Source of the DNA: Bacillus ectoiniformans
GTDB lineage: Bacteria; Bacillota; Bacilli; Bacillales; Domibacillaceae
DNA length: 64,000 nucleotides
Reading direction: 5' to 3'
Assembly (NCBI RefSeq): GCF_016908875.1
Contig: NZ_JAFBES010000002.1
Location: forward strand, 257,740-321,739
Shown: in pieces, positions 30,022 through 39,404 of the stretch
How positions within the stretch are numbered: position 1 is the first letter of the stretch
Layout of the letters: each line of letters starts with the position of its first letter
Made by a program: the position numbers and the translations under genes
The notes under the pieces: model-generated
The model's input: the letters and a program-made list of their open reading frames with translations, nothing else
Databases searched by the model: none
Told to the model about the DNA's origin: nothing

Positions 30022-31161
30022 TTATTTTAAATCTTTCAATTTATCTCCAATCATCTCTCCTAATTGGAAACCTGAGTTTTCTTCAGGCATTTCATACGTA
30101 TCATTATAATCATCCGCTGCAGGCTCTTCAAACTGTTTCATGCTTAAAGATAAGCGATTTTCCTCTTCATTTACATCAAGAACCTTCACTTTTACTTCTT
30201 GACCTTCCTCTAATACTTCATGAGGAGTTCCAATATGTTTATTGGAGATTTGAGAGATATGAACCAATCCTTCCACACCCGGGAAGACTTCAACAAAGGC
30301 ACCGTATGAAACAAGGCGTTTCACTTGACCTGTCAATTCAGAGCCGACAGGAGCTTTGTCAGAAATGTTTGACCATGGCCCAGGAAGCGTCTCTTTAATG
30401 GAAAGAGAGATTCTTTCACTGTCACGGTCTACAGATAGTACTTTCACCTGAACCTCCTGGCCTTCCTGAATCACGTCAGACGGCTTTTCCACATGCTCAT
30501 GAGACAGCTGGGAAATATGAACAAGTCCATCTACCCCGCCGATATCAACAAAGGCGCCAAAGTCTGTCAAACGCTGAACTTTCCCATCAAGCACGTCTCC
30601 CGCTTGAATTTCAGATAGTACTTTCTTTTTATTTTCAGACTTCTGCAAGTCCAATACCGCACGATGCGATAAAATTAATCTGTTTTTATCTTGCTCAAGC
30701 TCAACAATTTTAAAGCTCATTGTCTTACCTTTATAGTCTTCAAAATCTTCTACATAATGGTCTTCCACTAAAGAAGCCGGAATGAATCCGCGAATGCCAA
30801 GGTCAACTACAAGGCCGCCTTTCACTACCTCTTTAATTTCTGCATCAAACACTGTGCCTTCTTCAAAACGCTTGTTCATTTCTTCCCAAGCTTTCTCAGC
30901 GTCAGCTTTTCGTTTAGAAAGAACATACAGATCATCTTCTTCTTTTGTAACAAGAAGCTCCAGCTCGTCGCCTTCTTTCACCGCGTCGGTAGCCTTTTCC
31001 ACATGCAGGCTGGATAGTTCACTGATAGGAATAATTCCGTGTTTTTTACTGTCAGCAATCTCCACCTGAACTTGCTTCTCTTCCACTTTCACTACAGTAG
31101 CCCGAACTTTATCGCCCACTGAATAATTGTTGACTTCTACTTGGTTCATATCCTCTGTCAT
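30022..31161 (-). CDS. ypfD: S1-domain RNA-binding protein YpfD (30S protein S1 homologue)
   Basis: RNA-binding protein of 379 residues with four S1/OB domains at about 17-86, 103-170, 188-256 and 273-342. The last two carry the strong [21 protein letters not shown] and [22 protein letters not shown] cores (first 20 residues or fewer identify each). Low-GC Firmicutes S1 homologues have four domains, not the six of E. coli S1, and may act only in part on the ribosome. The C-terminal 35 residues are acidic and look unstructured. The start at 31161 follows AAGGAGGAG. Confidence 0.93.
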   Translation of the reverse strand: MTEDMNQVEVNNYSVGDKVRATVVKVEEKQVQVEIADSKKHGIIPISELSSLHVEKATDAVKEGDELELLVTKEEDDLYVLSKRKADAEKAWEEMNKRFEEGTVFDAEIKEVVKGGLVVDLGIRGFIPASLVEDHYVEDFEDYKGKTMSFKIVELEQDKNRLILSHRAVLDLQKSENKKKVLSEIQAGDVLDGKVQRLTDFGAFVDIGGVDGLVHISQLSHEHVEKPSDVIQEGQEVQVKVLSVDRDSERISLSIKETLPGPWSNISDKAPVGSELTGQVKRLVSYGAFVEVFPGVEGLVHISQISNKHIGTPHEVLEEGQEVKVKVLDVNEEENRLSLSMKQFEEPAADDYNDTYEMPEENSGFQLGEMIGDKLKDLK

Positions 31162-31260
31162 ATGTACTCCTCCTTAATACAAAACTGCAAACAATGATTT
31201 GAAAAAATATTCTTTCTATTAACTTCTAACAATTAGCGCCATTTGTCAAGCATGAAGCTT

Positions 31261-31842
31261 TTATCTATGCTGTTCAATTAACTTCTGAATACTGTCCATG
31301 ATGACTTGTGTCGCATCATCGGCAGAGGTTTTGTTTTTCCTCATCTCTTCCATGTTAATTGGCGGTCCATACACTACCTTTAATTTCCGCATAAATTTAT
31401 ACGGACCAATGATGGCACAAGGAAGCACCATTGCATCCGTACGAAGGGCAAAAAAACCTGCTCCGGCAAGCCCTTTTCCAATTTCGCCGGTTTTAGATCT
31501 TGTCCCTTCAGGAAACAGCCCTAATACATGGCCTTCTTTTAAGAAACCTAGACCCTTTCGAAGAGCTTCTCGGTCACTCATCCCTCTTTTTACTGGAAAC
31601 GCATTCAAGTTAGTTACTACCTTCCCTAAAATTGGAATAGTAAACAATTCTTCTTTCGCCATGAATTTAACCGGCCGCGGCGCAGTGATTCCGACGACCG
31701 GAGGATCAAGATTATCTATATGGTTAGCGCAAAGCAGTACGCCGCCCTCTTTCGGAAAGTGCTCTAAACCATGCACTTCAATCCGGTAAGCAGGCATTAA
31801 AACGGATTTAACCACACCCTTAGCAATTGAATAAAACGTCAT
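31261..31842 (-). CDS. plsC: 1-acyl-sn-glycerol-3-phosphate acyltransferase
   Basis: Membrane-associated acyltransferase that makes phosphatidic acid from lysophosphatidic acid. The HX4D motif is in [11 protein letters not shown] near residue 38, with the second motif MAKEELF, the [11 protein letters not shown] motif near 114 and the hydrophobic VLPCAIIGP after it. Length 193. The ATG overlaps the cmk stop by four bases (ATGA), so the two are translationally coupled. The order cmk-plsC-ypfD is common in Bacillaceae. Confidence 0.93.
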   Translation of the reverse strand: MTFYSIAKGVVKSVLMPAYRIEVHGLEHFPKEGGVLLCANHIDNLDPPVVGITAPRPVKFMAKEELFTIPILGKVVTNLNAFPVKRGMSDREALRKGLGFLKEGHVLGLFPEGTRSKTGEIGKGLAGAGFFALRTDAMVLPCAIIGPYKFMRKLKVVYGPPINMEEMRKNKTSADDATQVIMDSIQKLIEQHR

Positions 31843-32519
31843 TCTGCCCCAATCCTCTCTCTTGCCATTCCCAAAATTGACTCCACCACTTCATTAATTG
31901 ACATGGATGTGGTATCCAGTGCCAGCGCATCGTCTGCTTGTTTCAGCGGCGCTGCTTCTCTTTCAGAATCCAATTGGTCACGCAGAGCGATCTCTTCTTT
32001 TAACTTCTCCAAATTTGCCGGAAATCCTCTTAAAATATTTTCTTCGTACCTTCTTTTTGCACGTTCTTCCACGCTTGCAATTAAAAAGATCTTCAGCTCC
32101 GCTTTCGGAAGAACATGAGTGCCAATATCACGGCCATCCATGACGACTCCGCACTTTTTAGATAGATCCTGCTGCCGCTTCACCATTTCTTGGCGCACAA
32201 GCGGATGTGCCGCTACTAAAGAAACAGAGCTGGTCACTTCATTGGTCCGAATCGCTTCACTGACGTCTTCCCCGTCTAAAAATATTCGCTGTCCCTGTTC
32301 TGATGAACGCAGCTCCACTTCGGAATTTTGTAGAAGGGCTAATAATTGAGCTTCATCTTCAAGATTCATTCCTTCTCGTAACGCTTTATAAGTAAGTGCT
32401 CGGTACATCGCACCTGTATCGATATAAATATAGGATAATTTTTCAGCAATGATTTTCGCTACCGTGCTTTTTCCAGCCGCTGCCGGACCATCAATCGCAA
32501 TTTGTATATGTTTCTTCAT
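31839..32519 (-). CDS. cmk: Cytidylate kinase
   Basis: Phosphorylates CMP and dCMP to diphosphates. The P-loop is GPAAAGKST at residues 10-18, with the CMP-binding [10 protein letters not shown] near 34 and [11 protein letters not shown] near 128; LID-type Arg residues follow in [10 protein letters not shown]. Length 226. The start at 32519 follows GAAGGTGAAGAG. First gene of cmk-plsC-ypfD-fni, with a terminator after fni at 28833-28852. Confidence 0.95.
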   Translation of the reverse strand: MKKHIQIAIDGPAAAGKSTVAKIIAEKLSYIYIDTGAMYRALTYKALREGMNLEDEAQLLALLQNSEVELRSSEQGQRIFLDGEDVSEAIRTNEVTSSVSLVAAHPLVRQEMVKRQQDLSKKCGVVMDGRDIGTHVLPKAELKIFLIASVEERAKRRYEENILRGFPANLEKLKEEIALRDQLDSEREAAPLKQADDALALDTTSMSINEVVESILGMARERIGAE

Positions 32520-32663
32520 CTCTTCACCTTCTCAAAAAATTTTCTCTTTATTCTATCATATACAGCACGGATATACTCTTGTAAAAATATTCGGAACCAG
32601 ATTTATCTTCGCAGGGCAAAAATATATTCCGCTGTCATCAATCAGGGTTCTAAACCGATAAAA

Positions 32664-32701
32664 AACCAGGATCATTCCATGTAGCCGGAATAATCCTGGT
32701 T
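32664..32701 (-). terminator. Terminator after motI
   Basis: AACCAGGATCATTCC pairs with GGAATAATCCTGGTT with one mismatch, followed on the minus strand by TTTTTTATCGG. It lies just after the motI stop. Confidence 0.88.
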
Positions 32702-32712
32702 ATTCTAGTGAC

Positions 32713-33372
32713 TCATATTAAACCTTTTCTTTTTAGCATGAGCTGCCTCTCGAAACAGAATTTCATTAAGATTTGCTGTTCATTCCCATTCATTTCTAGA
32801 AATTCAATAGAAGCCACTTTCCGGCCTTCTTTTTCTTCTCCTACACGCACAATCGAGCCATTCAGCTCCAGATAATAATAATCACCCGATTGCATAGGCA
32901 AAGTTAAGAACAATTTAACCCTTGTCCTTTTTTTAATTTCATCATCAAATGGGGGAACAACGGCTAAACCTCCCGCACTGATATCCTCAGTCGCCGCTGT
33001 AAAAGCTTTCAAGCCCTCCATATAAACAGCTACATCAACCGGTGTGCTGACCCTGACATATTTCCGCCGCTGAATCCGGATGTATTCATTCACTCCCGGG
33101 TCACGCAAGACAAGCATAGGAATGTTTCTTCTTTCTCTTTTTACAATTTCTGTTTGAAATATATAGATAGCCGACGAAGATTTCGGATCAATAAACCCAG
33201 CGCTCAGCTGCATGCCGTCCACTAGATAGACGGTGCGGTTCGTTTCTGTGTTGATCGGGTAATCAATATAGATTTTTCCGTCTTCCAAATCAGTAATTCT
33301 GCATCGGTATTCTTCTTTTTTTTCAGTAATGGCCATTGGTTCGAGAGTCAAATACATACCAACTTCAAGCAT
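32713..33372 (-). CDS. motI: PilZ-domain c-di-GMP receptor, flagellar brake (MotI/YpfA)
   Basis: C-di-GMP-binding protein that in B. subtilis binds the MotA stator and slows swimming. It has an N-terminal YcgR-like barrel (residues about 5-95) and a PilZ domain with the two nucleotide-binding motifs, RRKYVR near 103-108 and DISAGG near 135-140. The ATG at 33372 (MLEVG, like MIEIG in B. subtilis) gives 219 residues. A GTG four codons earlier is possible. It agrees with the presence of cheR. Next upstream gene is ypeB. Confidence 0.88.
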   Translation of the reverse strand: MLEVGMYLTLEPMAITEKKEEYRCRITDLEDGKIYIDYPINTETNRTVYLVDGMQLSAGFIDPKSSSAIYIFQTEIVKRERRNIPMLVLRDPGVNEYIRIQRRKYVRVSTPVDVAVYMEGLKAFTAATEDISAGGLAVVPPFDDEIKKRTRVKLFLTLPMQSGDYYYLELNGSIVRVGEEKEGRKVASIEFLEMNGNEQQILMKFCFERQLMLKRKGLI

Positions 33373-33525
33373 TCTATTCCTCACCCGTTTCTATATACCC
33401 ATAATCCTGTCTTAATTAGGATTTTATATGGAAAATTATAGACTTCGTTTGAGAAAATTGCAAATTCATCTTTTATTTACATCGGCGTGCTTGTCGTTAT
33501 CTGTTTACACTGAACTATTGCATGT

Positions 33526-34875
33526 TTACAGTACGTCCTCATACACAGGTTCAGCCTGTTTCAACACTTCTACCTGTTCTTCTGTTCCGTCTTTCGCATT
33601 AATCAGTATGCGATACGTATCTTTTCCTAGAGTTCCCAAAAACTCATAGCAGAGCACTTCTTTGTTCAGCTCGTTCTTAATCACCGCAAGCCTTTTCTCT
33701 TGTACTTTCACATTTTTATTAATGTAGGCTTCCGCTTCAGTCTCTGATAACACCGGCTTGCCGAATGTTCTCTTTTGATCATGCTCTAAATAGTCTTTAG
33801 CGGCTGCTCCGATCACTTGGCCGTTATCAAGCGCTACTTTGATCTTCACTGCATCCGGATAAATTCTGACTCCATCTTGAACGGCCACAAAAGTAAAGAC
33901 GCCAACAGAGTCATATTGTGCGCTGTCAAAGAGCTCTAAGCCTTCATATTTATTCTTCTTTAAAAAGGACTCAGCTTTTATAAAGGCGTCATTTAAACCA
34001 ATCTTCGGCTTTTGCACTTCGCGATTCAGGATGTACCAAACAGGATATCCCCCTTTTTGGGTGATGTCCATGCTGACTTCATTTCCGGACTTCCCTTTCA
34101 TGTTCACACTGTAAAACGGGAAATCGGAGCCCTTTCCGCTTTTGGTCACCTTGACTTCCTCAGGTTGTTTCATTTGCGAATACTCTTTCGCAATCTCAAC
34201 CGCTTGTTCTTTGCTAACCTTGTCTCCCGGGAGTTTTTTCAGCCTGTTGTCTTTTAATGCGTCCGTTTGGCCCGGTACTGTGCTGGCATTCGTTTCGCTA
34301 TAGCCTTCTGCTTGTTTTTCGACCGTTTTAAAGCCGTCAATAATTGTATTATCAGAGTTTTCCTTGCCCGTAGCTAAAGCCAGTTCTACATCCATCCAGC
34401 GCAGGTTATTTTTAATAACCAAGTGCTGCACCTTTCTCAGTTCTTCTTTAATCTGTGCCGATTGTTTATGCAAGTTTTTCAAATGATTATATTCTTGATC
34501 GGATAGCGGCTCTTTTTCAAGATCTCTTACCGCTGTACGATAACTGAAGTCACCCATTTCTCCAAGAAAGTCTTCCGTTTTATTAAATGGCAAAAGTGTT
34601 AATGGAAGCTGACCGACATCGCTATGCGCTTCCGAGGTGAGTCTCCAGACATCTGCAAGTGCCGGTGATAGAGATTTACGGGAATTCATAGCCAGAGTCG
34701 CTCCGATTTGATCATGAATCCGATCCACTTGAAACGTTAAGTCATGGAATGCCCGTTGATAGTTATTCTCTGCATTAATTAATATCGCATTTTTCTCACG
34801 ATGTTCCTGATAGCCCCATACGCCTGTCCCAGCCGCTGCCAGCGATAGTATGATAATAGTGAAGATGCGAAGCAT
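33526..34875 (-). CDS. ypeB: Germination protein YpeB
   Basis: Spore protein needed for the localisation and stability of SleB. The 449-residue protein has an N-terminal membrane anchor (residues 3-20) and a long helical region to about 200. PepSY-type repeats fill the C-terminal half (for example VSKEQAVEIAKEY and LNDAFIKAESFLKK). The start at 34875 follows AAGGGGG. It is 15 bases after sleB; the sleB-ypeB pair is standard in spore formers. Confidence 0.95.
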   Translation of the reverse strand: MLRIFTIIILSLAAAGTGVWGYQEHREKNAILINAENNYQRAFHDLTFQVDRIHDQIGATLAMNSRKSLSPALADVWRLTSEAHSDVGQLPLTLLPFNKTEDFLGEMGDFSYRTAVRDLEKEPLSDQEYNHLKNLHKQSAQIKEELRKVQHLVIKNNLRWMDVELALATGKENSDNTIIDGFKTVEKQAEGYSETNASTVPGQTDALKDNRLKKLPGDKVSKEQAVEIAKEYSQMKQPEEVKVTKSGKGSDFPFYSVNMKGKSGNEVSMDITQKGGYPVWYILNREVQKPKIGLNDAFIKAESFLKKNKYEGLELFDSAQYDSVGVFTFVAVQDGVRIYPDAVKIKVALDNGQVIGAAAKDYLEHDQKRTFGKPVLSETEAEAYINKNVKVQEKRLAVIKNELNKEVLCYEFLGTLGKDTYRILINAKDGTEEQVEVLKQAEPVYEDVL

Positions 34876-34890
34876 AGTGTACCCCCTTTT

Positions 34891-35724
34891 TTAATCACAA
34901 AAGATATGTTTTCCTATTTTCTTAATTTGCGGCCTTGTCCAGATCCACTTGCTGGTGGCTGTGACAGGGTTGAAGTAATATAATGCGGAATCAGACGGGT
35001 CCCAGCCATTGATCGCATCTAACACCGCACGCTTGGAAGTCTCGTTGGGTTCTAGCCAGATCTGGCCATCTGCTACTGCTGTAAATGCCCCTGGTTCAAA
35101 AATGACGCCTGAAACTGAATTAGGGAAGCTTTGGCTTTCAATCCGATTTAAAATAACTGCTGCCACCGCTACCTGGCCTTCATAAGGCTCGCCTCTCGCT
35201 TCTCCATGAACGGCATTCGCCATCAGCTGGATATCATTTTGCGAGAATCCTGGCGGGATGTTCTTAGCAGTCGCTTTCGCTGCAGCTGGACTTTTGGCCG
35301 TGCTTTTTTTAGCTTTCGTCTGCTGGCTTAAAGGCTTTCCGCCATAATGAGTAAACGAATTTCCTTTGGCAATTTGTTCTTTCACGTAACTCTCATAATA
35401 TTTCGATGCATTGACCAGCTTCTTTTTTGTTGTCAATCCAACTAATCCGTCGATCGGCAAACCGAAATCAGATTGAAAATTCCTCACTGCCCAATAGGTT
35501 CCCCAGCCATATACTCCATCGATTTTCCCCTTGTAATAGGAGATATACTGAAGCCTTGCTTGAAGTTCGAGTACATCATCACCTGAAGCTCCTTTTTGAA
35601 TGACTTGATTCGAAAAGGCATGAGCCGATCGCGGGTTTTCCATTCCTAGACCTGTCCCGATACTTAATGAAAATACTAAAGTCATGATGATACTTTTTAT
35701 GAACGTCAACCGATTATCCATCAT
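34891..35724 (-). CDS. sleB: Spore cortex-lytic enzyme SleB
   Basis: Lytic transglycosylase that degrades the spore cortex during germination. The 277-residue protein has a signal sequence (to about residue 36), an N-terminal peptidoglycan-binding domain (about 40-100: GDDVLELQARLQ and GVYGWGTYWAVRNFQ) and a C-terminal hydrolase_2 domain from about 165. The last includes ANAVHGEARGEPYEGQVAVA with the conserved Glu. Two in-frame ATGs at 35724 and 35721 follow GGAGG; the longer frame from 35790 is not supported. Confidence 0.95.
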   Translation of the reverse strand: MMDNRLTFIKSIIMTLVFSLSIGTGLGMENPRSAHAFSNQVIQKGASGDDVLELQARLQYISYYKGKIDGVYGWGTYWAVRNFQSDFGLPIDGLVGLTTKKKLVNASKYYESYVKEQIAKGNSFTHYGGKPLSQQTKAKKSTAKSPAAAKATAKNIPPGFSQNDIQLMANAVHGEARGEPYEGQVAVAAVILNRIESQSFPNSVSGVIFEPGAFTAVADGQIWLEPNETSKRAVLDAINGWDPSDSALYYFNPVTATSKWIWTRPQIKKIGKHIFCD

Positions 35725-35798
35725 TTTTTTACCTCCACATGATGTAGTGATGCTACCGGTATTTTTTGCAGCTGTTTCATTTTTATGCAAAAAAAAAG

Positions 35799-35821
35799 AA
35801 GCTCTTCTAAAACGAAGAGCT
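35799..35821 (-). terminator. Terminator containing the prsW stop codon
   Basis: AGAGCTCTTC pairs with GAAGAGCTT around GTTTTA, then a run of nine T on the minus strand. The prsW TAG stop is within the loop and stem. Confidence 0.85.
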
Positions 35822-36496
35822 CTTTCCGTTTATTGCCGCATGATAATGGCGTTCTGTTAGAATATGTGCCTGTTTAACTTTTTTTAAAGCAAGCCACCAA
35901 AGAAAAAGCATAAACGGCACCATATAGTAAACCCATGATGATTCTAAATAGAGAATATAATCGTAGAGCCCGTGAAGCATAAACGGCAGAAATAAAGAAA
36001 AGGCAAGCCAGCGTCTTTTTTGAACTTCAGGGCTAAATTTAGCTTTCCCTAAATAAAATCCCATAATGACGCCAAACAGCGCATGGCTCGATACAGGTAA
36101 AATCGCGCGGACAAAGGCATGTTCGACCCCGTAGGCAAATAGATACAAAATGTTTTCAATCGTGGCAAAGCCGAGCGAAACACTCGTTGCATAGACGATT
36201 CCATCATACGGCTCGTCAAAATCAACATGCTGATAAATTAAATAATATAATATAAACCATTTCACAAATTCTTCTAAAAGGCTGACAGCAAAAAAAGCGT
36301 CTGCCACATTCGAAAGAGCCAGTCCCTCTTCTTCTAGCACATATTGAATAAACATGGTCGGAAAGGTAAGGATGGCGCCATAAATAAATGCTTTTGCCAC
36401 AGTGAATACCGGCTCTGTATCATATTTATCTCGAAGATAAAAGTAGCTTAACAAAGCAAAACCCGGGGCAATTCCTGCTGAAAATATCGCCAGCAT
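35807..36496 (-). CDS. prsW: PrsW family intramembrane metalloprotease (YpdC)
   Basis: Polytopic intramembrane protease; in B. subtilis PrsW makes the first cut in the anti-sigma factor RsiW. The 229-residue protein has about seven hydrophobic helices. The conserved EE pair is in LLEEFVKWF (near 86-94), ENILY near 133 and HALFGVIMG and HGLYDY histidines follow. The start at 36496 has a weak AGAGG site. The RsiW link here is inference, since sigW is not in the window. Its stop codon lies inside the terminator hairpin. Confidence 0.9.
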   Translation of the reverse strand: MLAIFSAGIAPGFALLSYFYLRDKYDTEPVFTVAKAFIYGAILTFPTMFIQYVLEEEGLALSNVADAFFAVSLLEEFVKWFILYYLIYQHVDFDEPYDGIVYATSVSLGFATIENILYLFAYGVEHAFVRAILPVSSHALFGVIMGFYLGKAKFSPEVQKRRWLAFSLFLPFMLHGLYDYILYLESSWVYYMVPFMLFLWWLALKKVKQAHILTERHYHAAINGKSSSF

Positions 36497-36622
36497 ATCA
36501 TAGGGCCTCTTTTCATATTGTTTTATTCATCGTACCATTTATTAAAATAAATGAAAATAACGGATGCTGAATACACCAGGGGAAACACACTTTCTCACCC
36601 GGCACTAAATGCGCTGCCCGAA

Positions 36623-37576
36623 TTAAAAATTCACCTCATCATCGCTCGCGAGTGCAACGGCAAGCTTCATACGGGCTTTTTTCGCATCATAATCACTTCC
36701 GAGTATGACTCCTTTATTACTAAGGTCATAGGCGCTTCCTTTATAATCATATGTCGGGTACACCGCGCCTTCTTCCGCGCTGGTTGTGACGACCAGCTTC
36801 ATTCCCTGTTCTAAACACGCCTCTACCTCCGCCATCATATCCGGCGAGATCTGGCCGCGTCCTACGCCTTCTAAAATAACGCCTTTCATTCCGCTTTCTC
36901 GTGCAGCCTTAAGAAACTTACCGTCAGCACCCAAATAGCACATGATAATATCGACCGGCGGAATGGCCCGTTTTATTTCGTAAAACTCTCTTTTCACTGG
37001 CTTCTGATACATACGCACCTCATCATTATCAATGATCCCTAAGTATCCGAAACCAAATGCGTTAAACCCTTGAATATTAGAAGCATGTTCTTTCTTCACG
37101 TATTTAGCCGGGAAGATCCGTTCATTAAAGACGACGACAACTCCACTCCCCTGTACGTCTTCCGCACAGGCAGTATAGATTGCATGCCGTAAATTGATGA
37201 ACACATCACTTCCAAGGTCCTCTGGCGAACGCTGAGAACCCGTCACTACCACCGGCCGTTGATCATTGATCGTTAAATCCAGAAAATAGGCTGTCTCCTC
37301 AAGCGTATCCGTACCATGTGTCACTACCACTCCTGAAACAGAGGGGTCTTTAAAGTAGTGATCGATTTTATTTTTTATAAGCACTAGATCTTCAAACGTA
37401 ATATGTACACTCGCCTTTTGAAAAACGGAGTCTACTATGAGTTCCATGTTTTCTGGCAGGTTACACATTGACACCAATTCTTCTCCTGATAAAGCGCCTG
37501 ACGCAAGCTTTCCTGAAGACTGATTGGTTTTACTGGCAATCGTTCCTCCTGTAGTAATCAGCACGACTTTCTTCAT
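36623..37576 (-). CDS. ansA: L-asparaginase
   Basis: Cytoplasmic hydrolase of asparagine to aspartate and ammonia. Catalytic threonines are in TTGGTIAS at residues 7-14 and in VVTHGTDTLEETAYF near 84, which also carries the HGTDT Asp. No signal peptide. Length 317. In-frame ATGs at 37579 and 37576 follow AAGGGGTG; I take the second. It lies between the reductase ypdA and prsW as a single gene. It is preceded by the ypdA terminator at 37612-37652. Confidence 0.92.
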   Translation of the reverse strand: MKKVVLITTGGTIASKTNQSSGKLASGALSGEELVSMCNLPENMELIVDSVFQKASVHITFEDLVLIKNKIDHYFKDPSVSGVVVTHGTDTLEETAYFLDLTINDQRPVVVTGSQRSPEDLGSDVFINLRHAIYTACAEDVQGSGVVVVFNERIFPAKYVKKEHASNIQGFNAFGFGYLGIIDNDEVRMYQKPVKREFYEIKRAIPPVDIIMCYLGADGKFLKAARESGMKGVILEGVGRGQISPDMMAEVEACLEQGMKLVVTTSAEEGAVYPTYDYKGSAYDLSNKGVILGSDYDAKKARMKLAVALASDDEVNF

Positions 37577-37611
37577 CATTGACACCCCTTTTCAAAGATT
37601 TTCATTTATGT

Positions 37612-37652
37612 AAAAGGAGCAGCACCCGCCTAGCTTGGAAACTGCTCCTTTT
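37612..37652 (-). terminator. Terminator after ypdA
   Basis: AAAAGGAGCAG pairs with CTGCTCCTTTT around a long loop, just past the ypdA stop. The following minus-strand sequence is TACATAAATG, so the T run is carried by the stem itself. Confidence 0.7.
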
Positions 37653-37657
37653 GACGA

Positions 37658-38632
37658 TTATTTAAGATGCTCCTTTTCCATAATAGCATGGGCAATTTGC
37701 CCGCCGTGAAAACGTCCATTTTCTATAAATATTTCATTGGCGTTGTTCCCCGCACAAATGACGCCCGCGATAAAGATTCCTTCCACATTGGTTTCTTTTG
37801 TATCTTCATTAAAGTGTGGCCTGCCTGTTTCCTGATCAATTTCCACACCCATTTTTTTAAGGAAGCTATGATCGGGGTGATAGCCTGTCATTGCGAACAC
37901 AAAATCATTTTTGATCGTAAAGTCTTCTCCGTTGACGGTGTATATCAACTCGTCCGAACGAATTTCGCGCACATCTGCTTCAAAGACCATTTGAATTTCA
38001 CCATTGCGTACCAGACCATCAAACTCCGGCAGAATCCACGGCTTGACGCTTTTGGAATACTCGCTGTTTCGGTATAGAACCGTCACACGCGCACCTGCTT
38101 TATGCAGTTCGAGAGCCGCATCTACGGAAGAATTCTTTCCGCCGATCACTGCGACATCAGTATCGAAAAAAGGGTGTGCTTCTTTAAAATAATGAAACAC
38201 TTTATCAAGCTGTTCGCCTGGTATGTCCATCATGTTCGGATGATCATAATAGCCTGTTGCAATAATGACATAGCTGGTCCGGTATTCTGCTTTAGATGTC
38301 ACGACGATAAACGAACCATCAGCTTGTTTTTCCACCTTTTTCACCAATTCAAACCGATTCACCCGAACGTCCTTCAGCTTAACGACTTCTCGGTAGTAAG
38401 TTAATGCTTGATTGCGTTTAGGTTTGCGCTCTTCAATAATGAAAGGCACATCTCCAATCGAGAGCTTTTCACTTGAGCTAAAAAAGGTTTGGTGAGTGGG
38501 GTAATTGTATATGGAATTGACCACATTCCCTTTCTCGATTACCAAGGGGTTTTTCCCTGTTTTTTTTAATTCAATGGCCGCGGACAAACCGCATGGCCCT
38601 CCTCCAACGATGATACAATCTTCCATTTGCAT
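37658..38632 (-). CDS. bdr: Bacillithiol disulfide reductase (YpdA/Bdr)
   Basis: FAD- and NADPH-dependent reductase of bacillithiol disulfide. The FAD motif GGGPCGLSAAIE is at residues 9-20, with a Cys in the position known to matter in YpdA. The second dinucleotide motif VIGGKNSSVDAALE is near 167 and the C-terminal TNVEGIFIAG near 285. It lacks the CxxC of thioredoxin reductases. Length 324. The start at 38632 follows AAGGAGAG. It complements bshA and bshB1 at the other end of the window. Confidence 0.92.
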   Translation of the reverse strand: MQMEDCIIVGGGPCGLSAAIELKKTGKNPLVIEKGNVVNSIYNYPTHQTFFSSSEKLSIGDVPFIIEERKPKRNQALTYYREVVKLKDVRVNRFELVKKVEKQADGSFIVVTSKAEYRTSYVIIATGYYDHPNMMDIPGEQLDKVFHYFKEAHPFFDTDVAVIGGKNSSVDAALELHKAGARVTVLYRNSEYSKSVKPWILPEFDGLVRNGEIQMVFEADVREIRSDELIYTVNGEDFTIKNDFVFAMTGYHPDHSFLKKMGVEIDQETGRPHFNEDTKETNVEGIFIAGVICAGNNANEIFIENGRFHGGQIAHAIMEKEHLK

Positions 38633-38667
38633 ATCATTCTCTCCTTAGTTTCCGAACAAAAAAATTT

Positions 38668-38689
38668 CCTATCATATTTAAATGATAGG
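38668..38689 (-). terminator. Terminator after mecB
   Basis: CCTATCAT pairs with ATGATAGG around ATTTAA, followed on the minus strand by AAATTTTTTTG. Confidence 0.82.
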
Positions 38690-38723
38690 AGAAAATAGCT
38701 TTAATATCAATCCATAGGTCTTC

Positions 38724-38737
38724 TGTAAGCGCTTAAG
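38724..38737. promoter_or_regulatory. Possible CcpA (cre) site
   Basis: TGTAAGCGCTTAAG matches 12 of 14 positions of the cre consensus TGWAARCGYTWNCW around a perfect AAGCGCTT core. It overlaps the mecB stop and lies about 95 bases upstream of the ypdA start. Could be chance. Confidence 0.3.
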
Positions 38738-39317
38738 ATGACGGATTCACAAAATACGTAAACATTTTCCTCATAGCGTCCGAGCGAATGACAGGTATAG
38801 CATACTCATTCAGCATATCGTTAGACAAACTGGAATAGGATCCATATTCCATTAACACCGGATCGAAATCGTCATACTGGCTTTCATAATCAAAGGTAAA
38901 GCAAGCATAATAAGCATCCTTGAAATAATACAGAGTGCTAGACAATTGCCTAACCCGCTGATCATCATGCACCAGGCCAATGACATGCTCAATGTCTTGA
39001 AACTTAAACGTATGTTCACATTCATAGGCTTCAATCTGTTCTGTCGGCCAATCCGAAAAATCGCTGTACAGATCGAGCTGCTCAATGGTCAAGATCAGCA
39101 CCAATTCATGCTCAGCCATTGAGTGAATTTCAATCGCAATCATGCCTTCTGTATCAATATCAAGCTGTTCTTCTATCGCATCAAGCATATCATCAAATAT
39201 TTCATGCCAAATAAAAGAGTCTTCTAGGATATGCTTTTTTAAACACCCTTTTTTGCGCAACTCCTCAAAGGTAACGGAAAGCATCACCTTATTATCTGAT
39301 AATCGTTCAATCCTCAT
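38733..39317 (-). CDS. mecB: ClpC adaptor protein MecB (YpbH, MecA family)
   Basis: MecA-type adaptor that brings targets to the ClpCP protease. The 194-residue protein has the family N-terminus MRIERLSDNKVMLSVTFEE and a C-terminal half with FKFQDIEHVIGLVHDDQ and TLYYFKDAYYACF, the ClpC-binding region. The acidic linker between is short. The N-terminus and location near recQ and ypbG favour YpbH over MecA. The start at 39317 follows AGGGGGC. Competence control by MecA-type proteins is known; the targets here are not. Confidence 0.87.
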   Translation of the reverse strand: MRIERLSDNKVMLSVTFEELRKKGCLKKHILEDSFIWHEIFDDMLDAIEEQLDIDTEGMIAIEIHSMAEHELVLILTIEQLDLYSDFSDWPTEQIEAYECEHTFKFQDIEHVIGLVHDDQRVRQLSSTLYYFKDAYYACFTFDYESQYDDFDPVLMEYGSYSSLSNDMLNEYAIPVIRSDAMRKMFTYFVNPSS

Positions 39318-39388
39318 AGTATGCTGCCCCCTGCTTAAGGACCTTTTTACGACATACTATGTTAAGAATAAGAGAACGTGATTTTTTG

Positions 39389-39401
39389 GCGGAAAATCCG
39401 C
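39389..39401 (-). terminator. Terminator after the MerR/B12 regulator
   Basis: GCGGA pairs with TCCGC around 3 bases, with TTTTTT next but few on the minus strand (CAAAAAATC reads on it as A-rich first), so it is a modest candidate just past the stop. Confidence 0.45.
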
Positions 39402-39404
39402 ACT

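Noticed and set aside
35725-35800. Sigma-G promoter for sleB
   Set aside because: GCATA and a CAT-containing segment are present but their spacing does not fit the sigma-G pattern.
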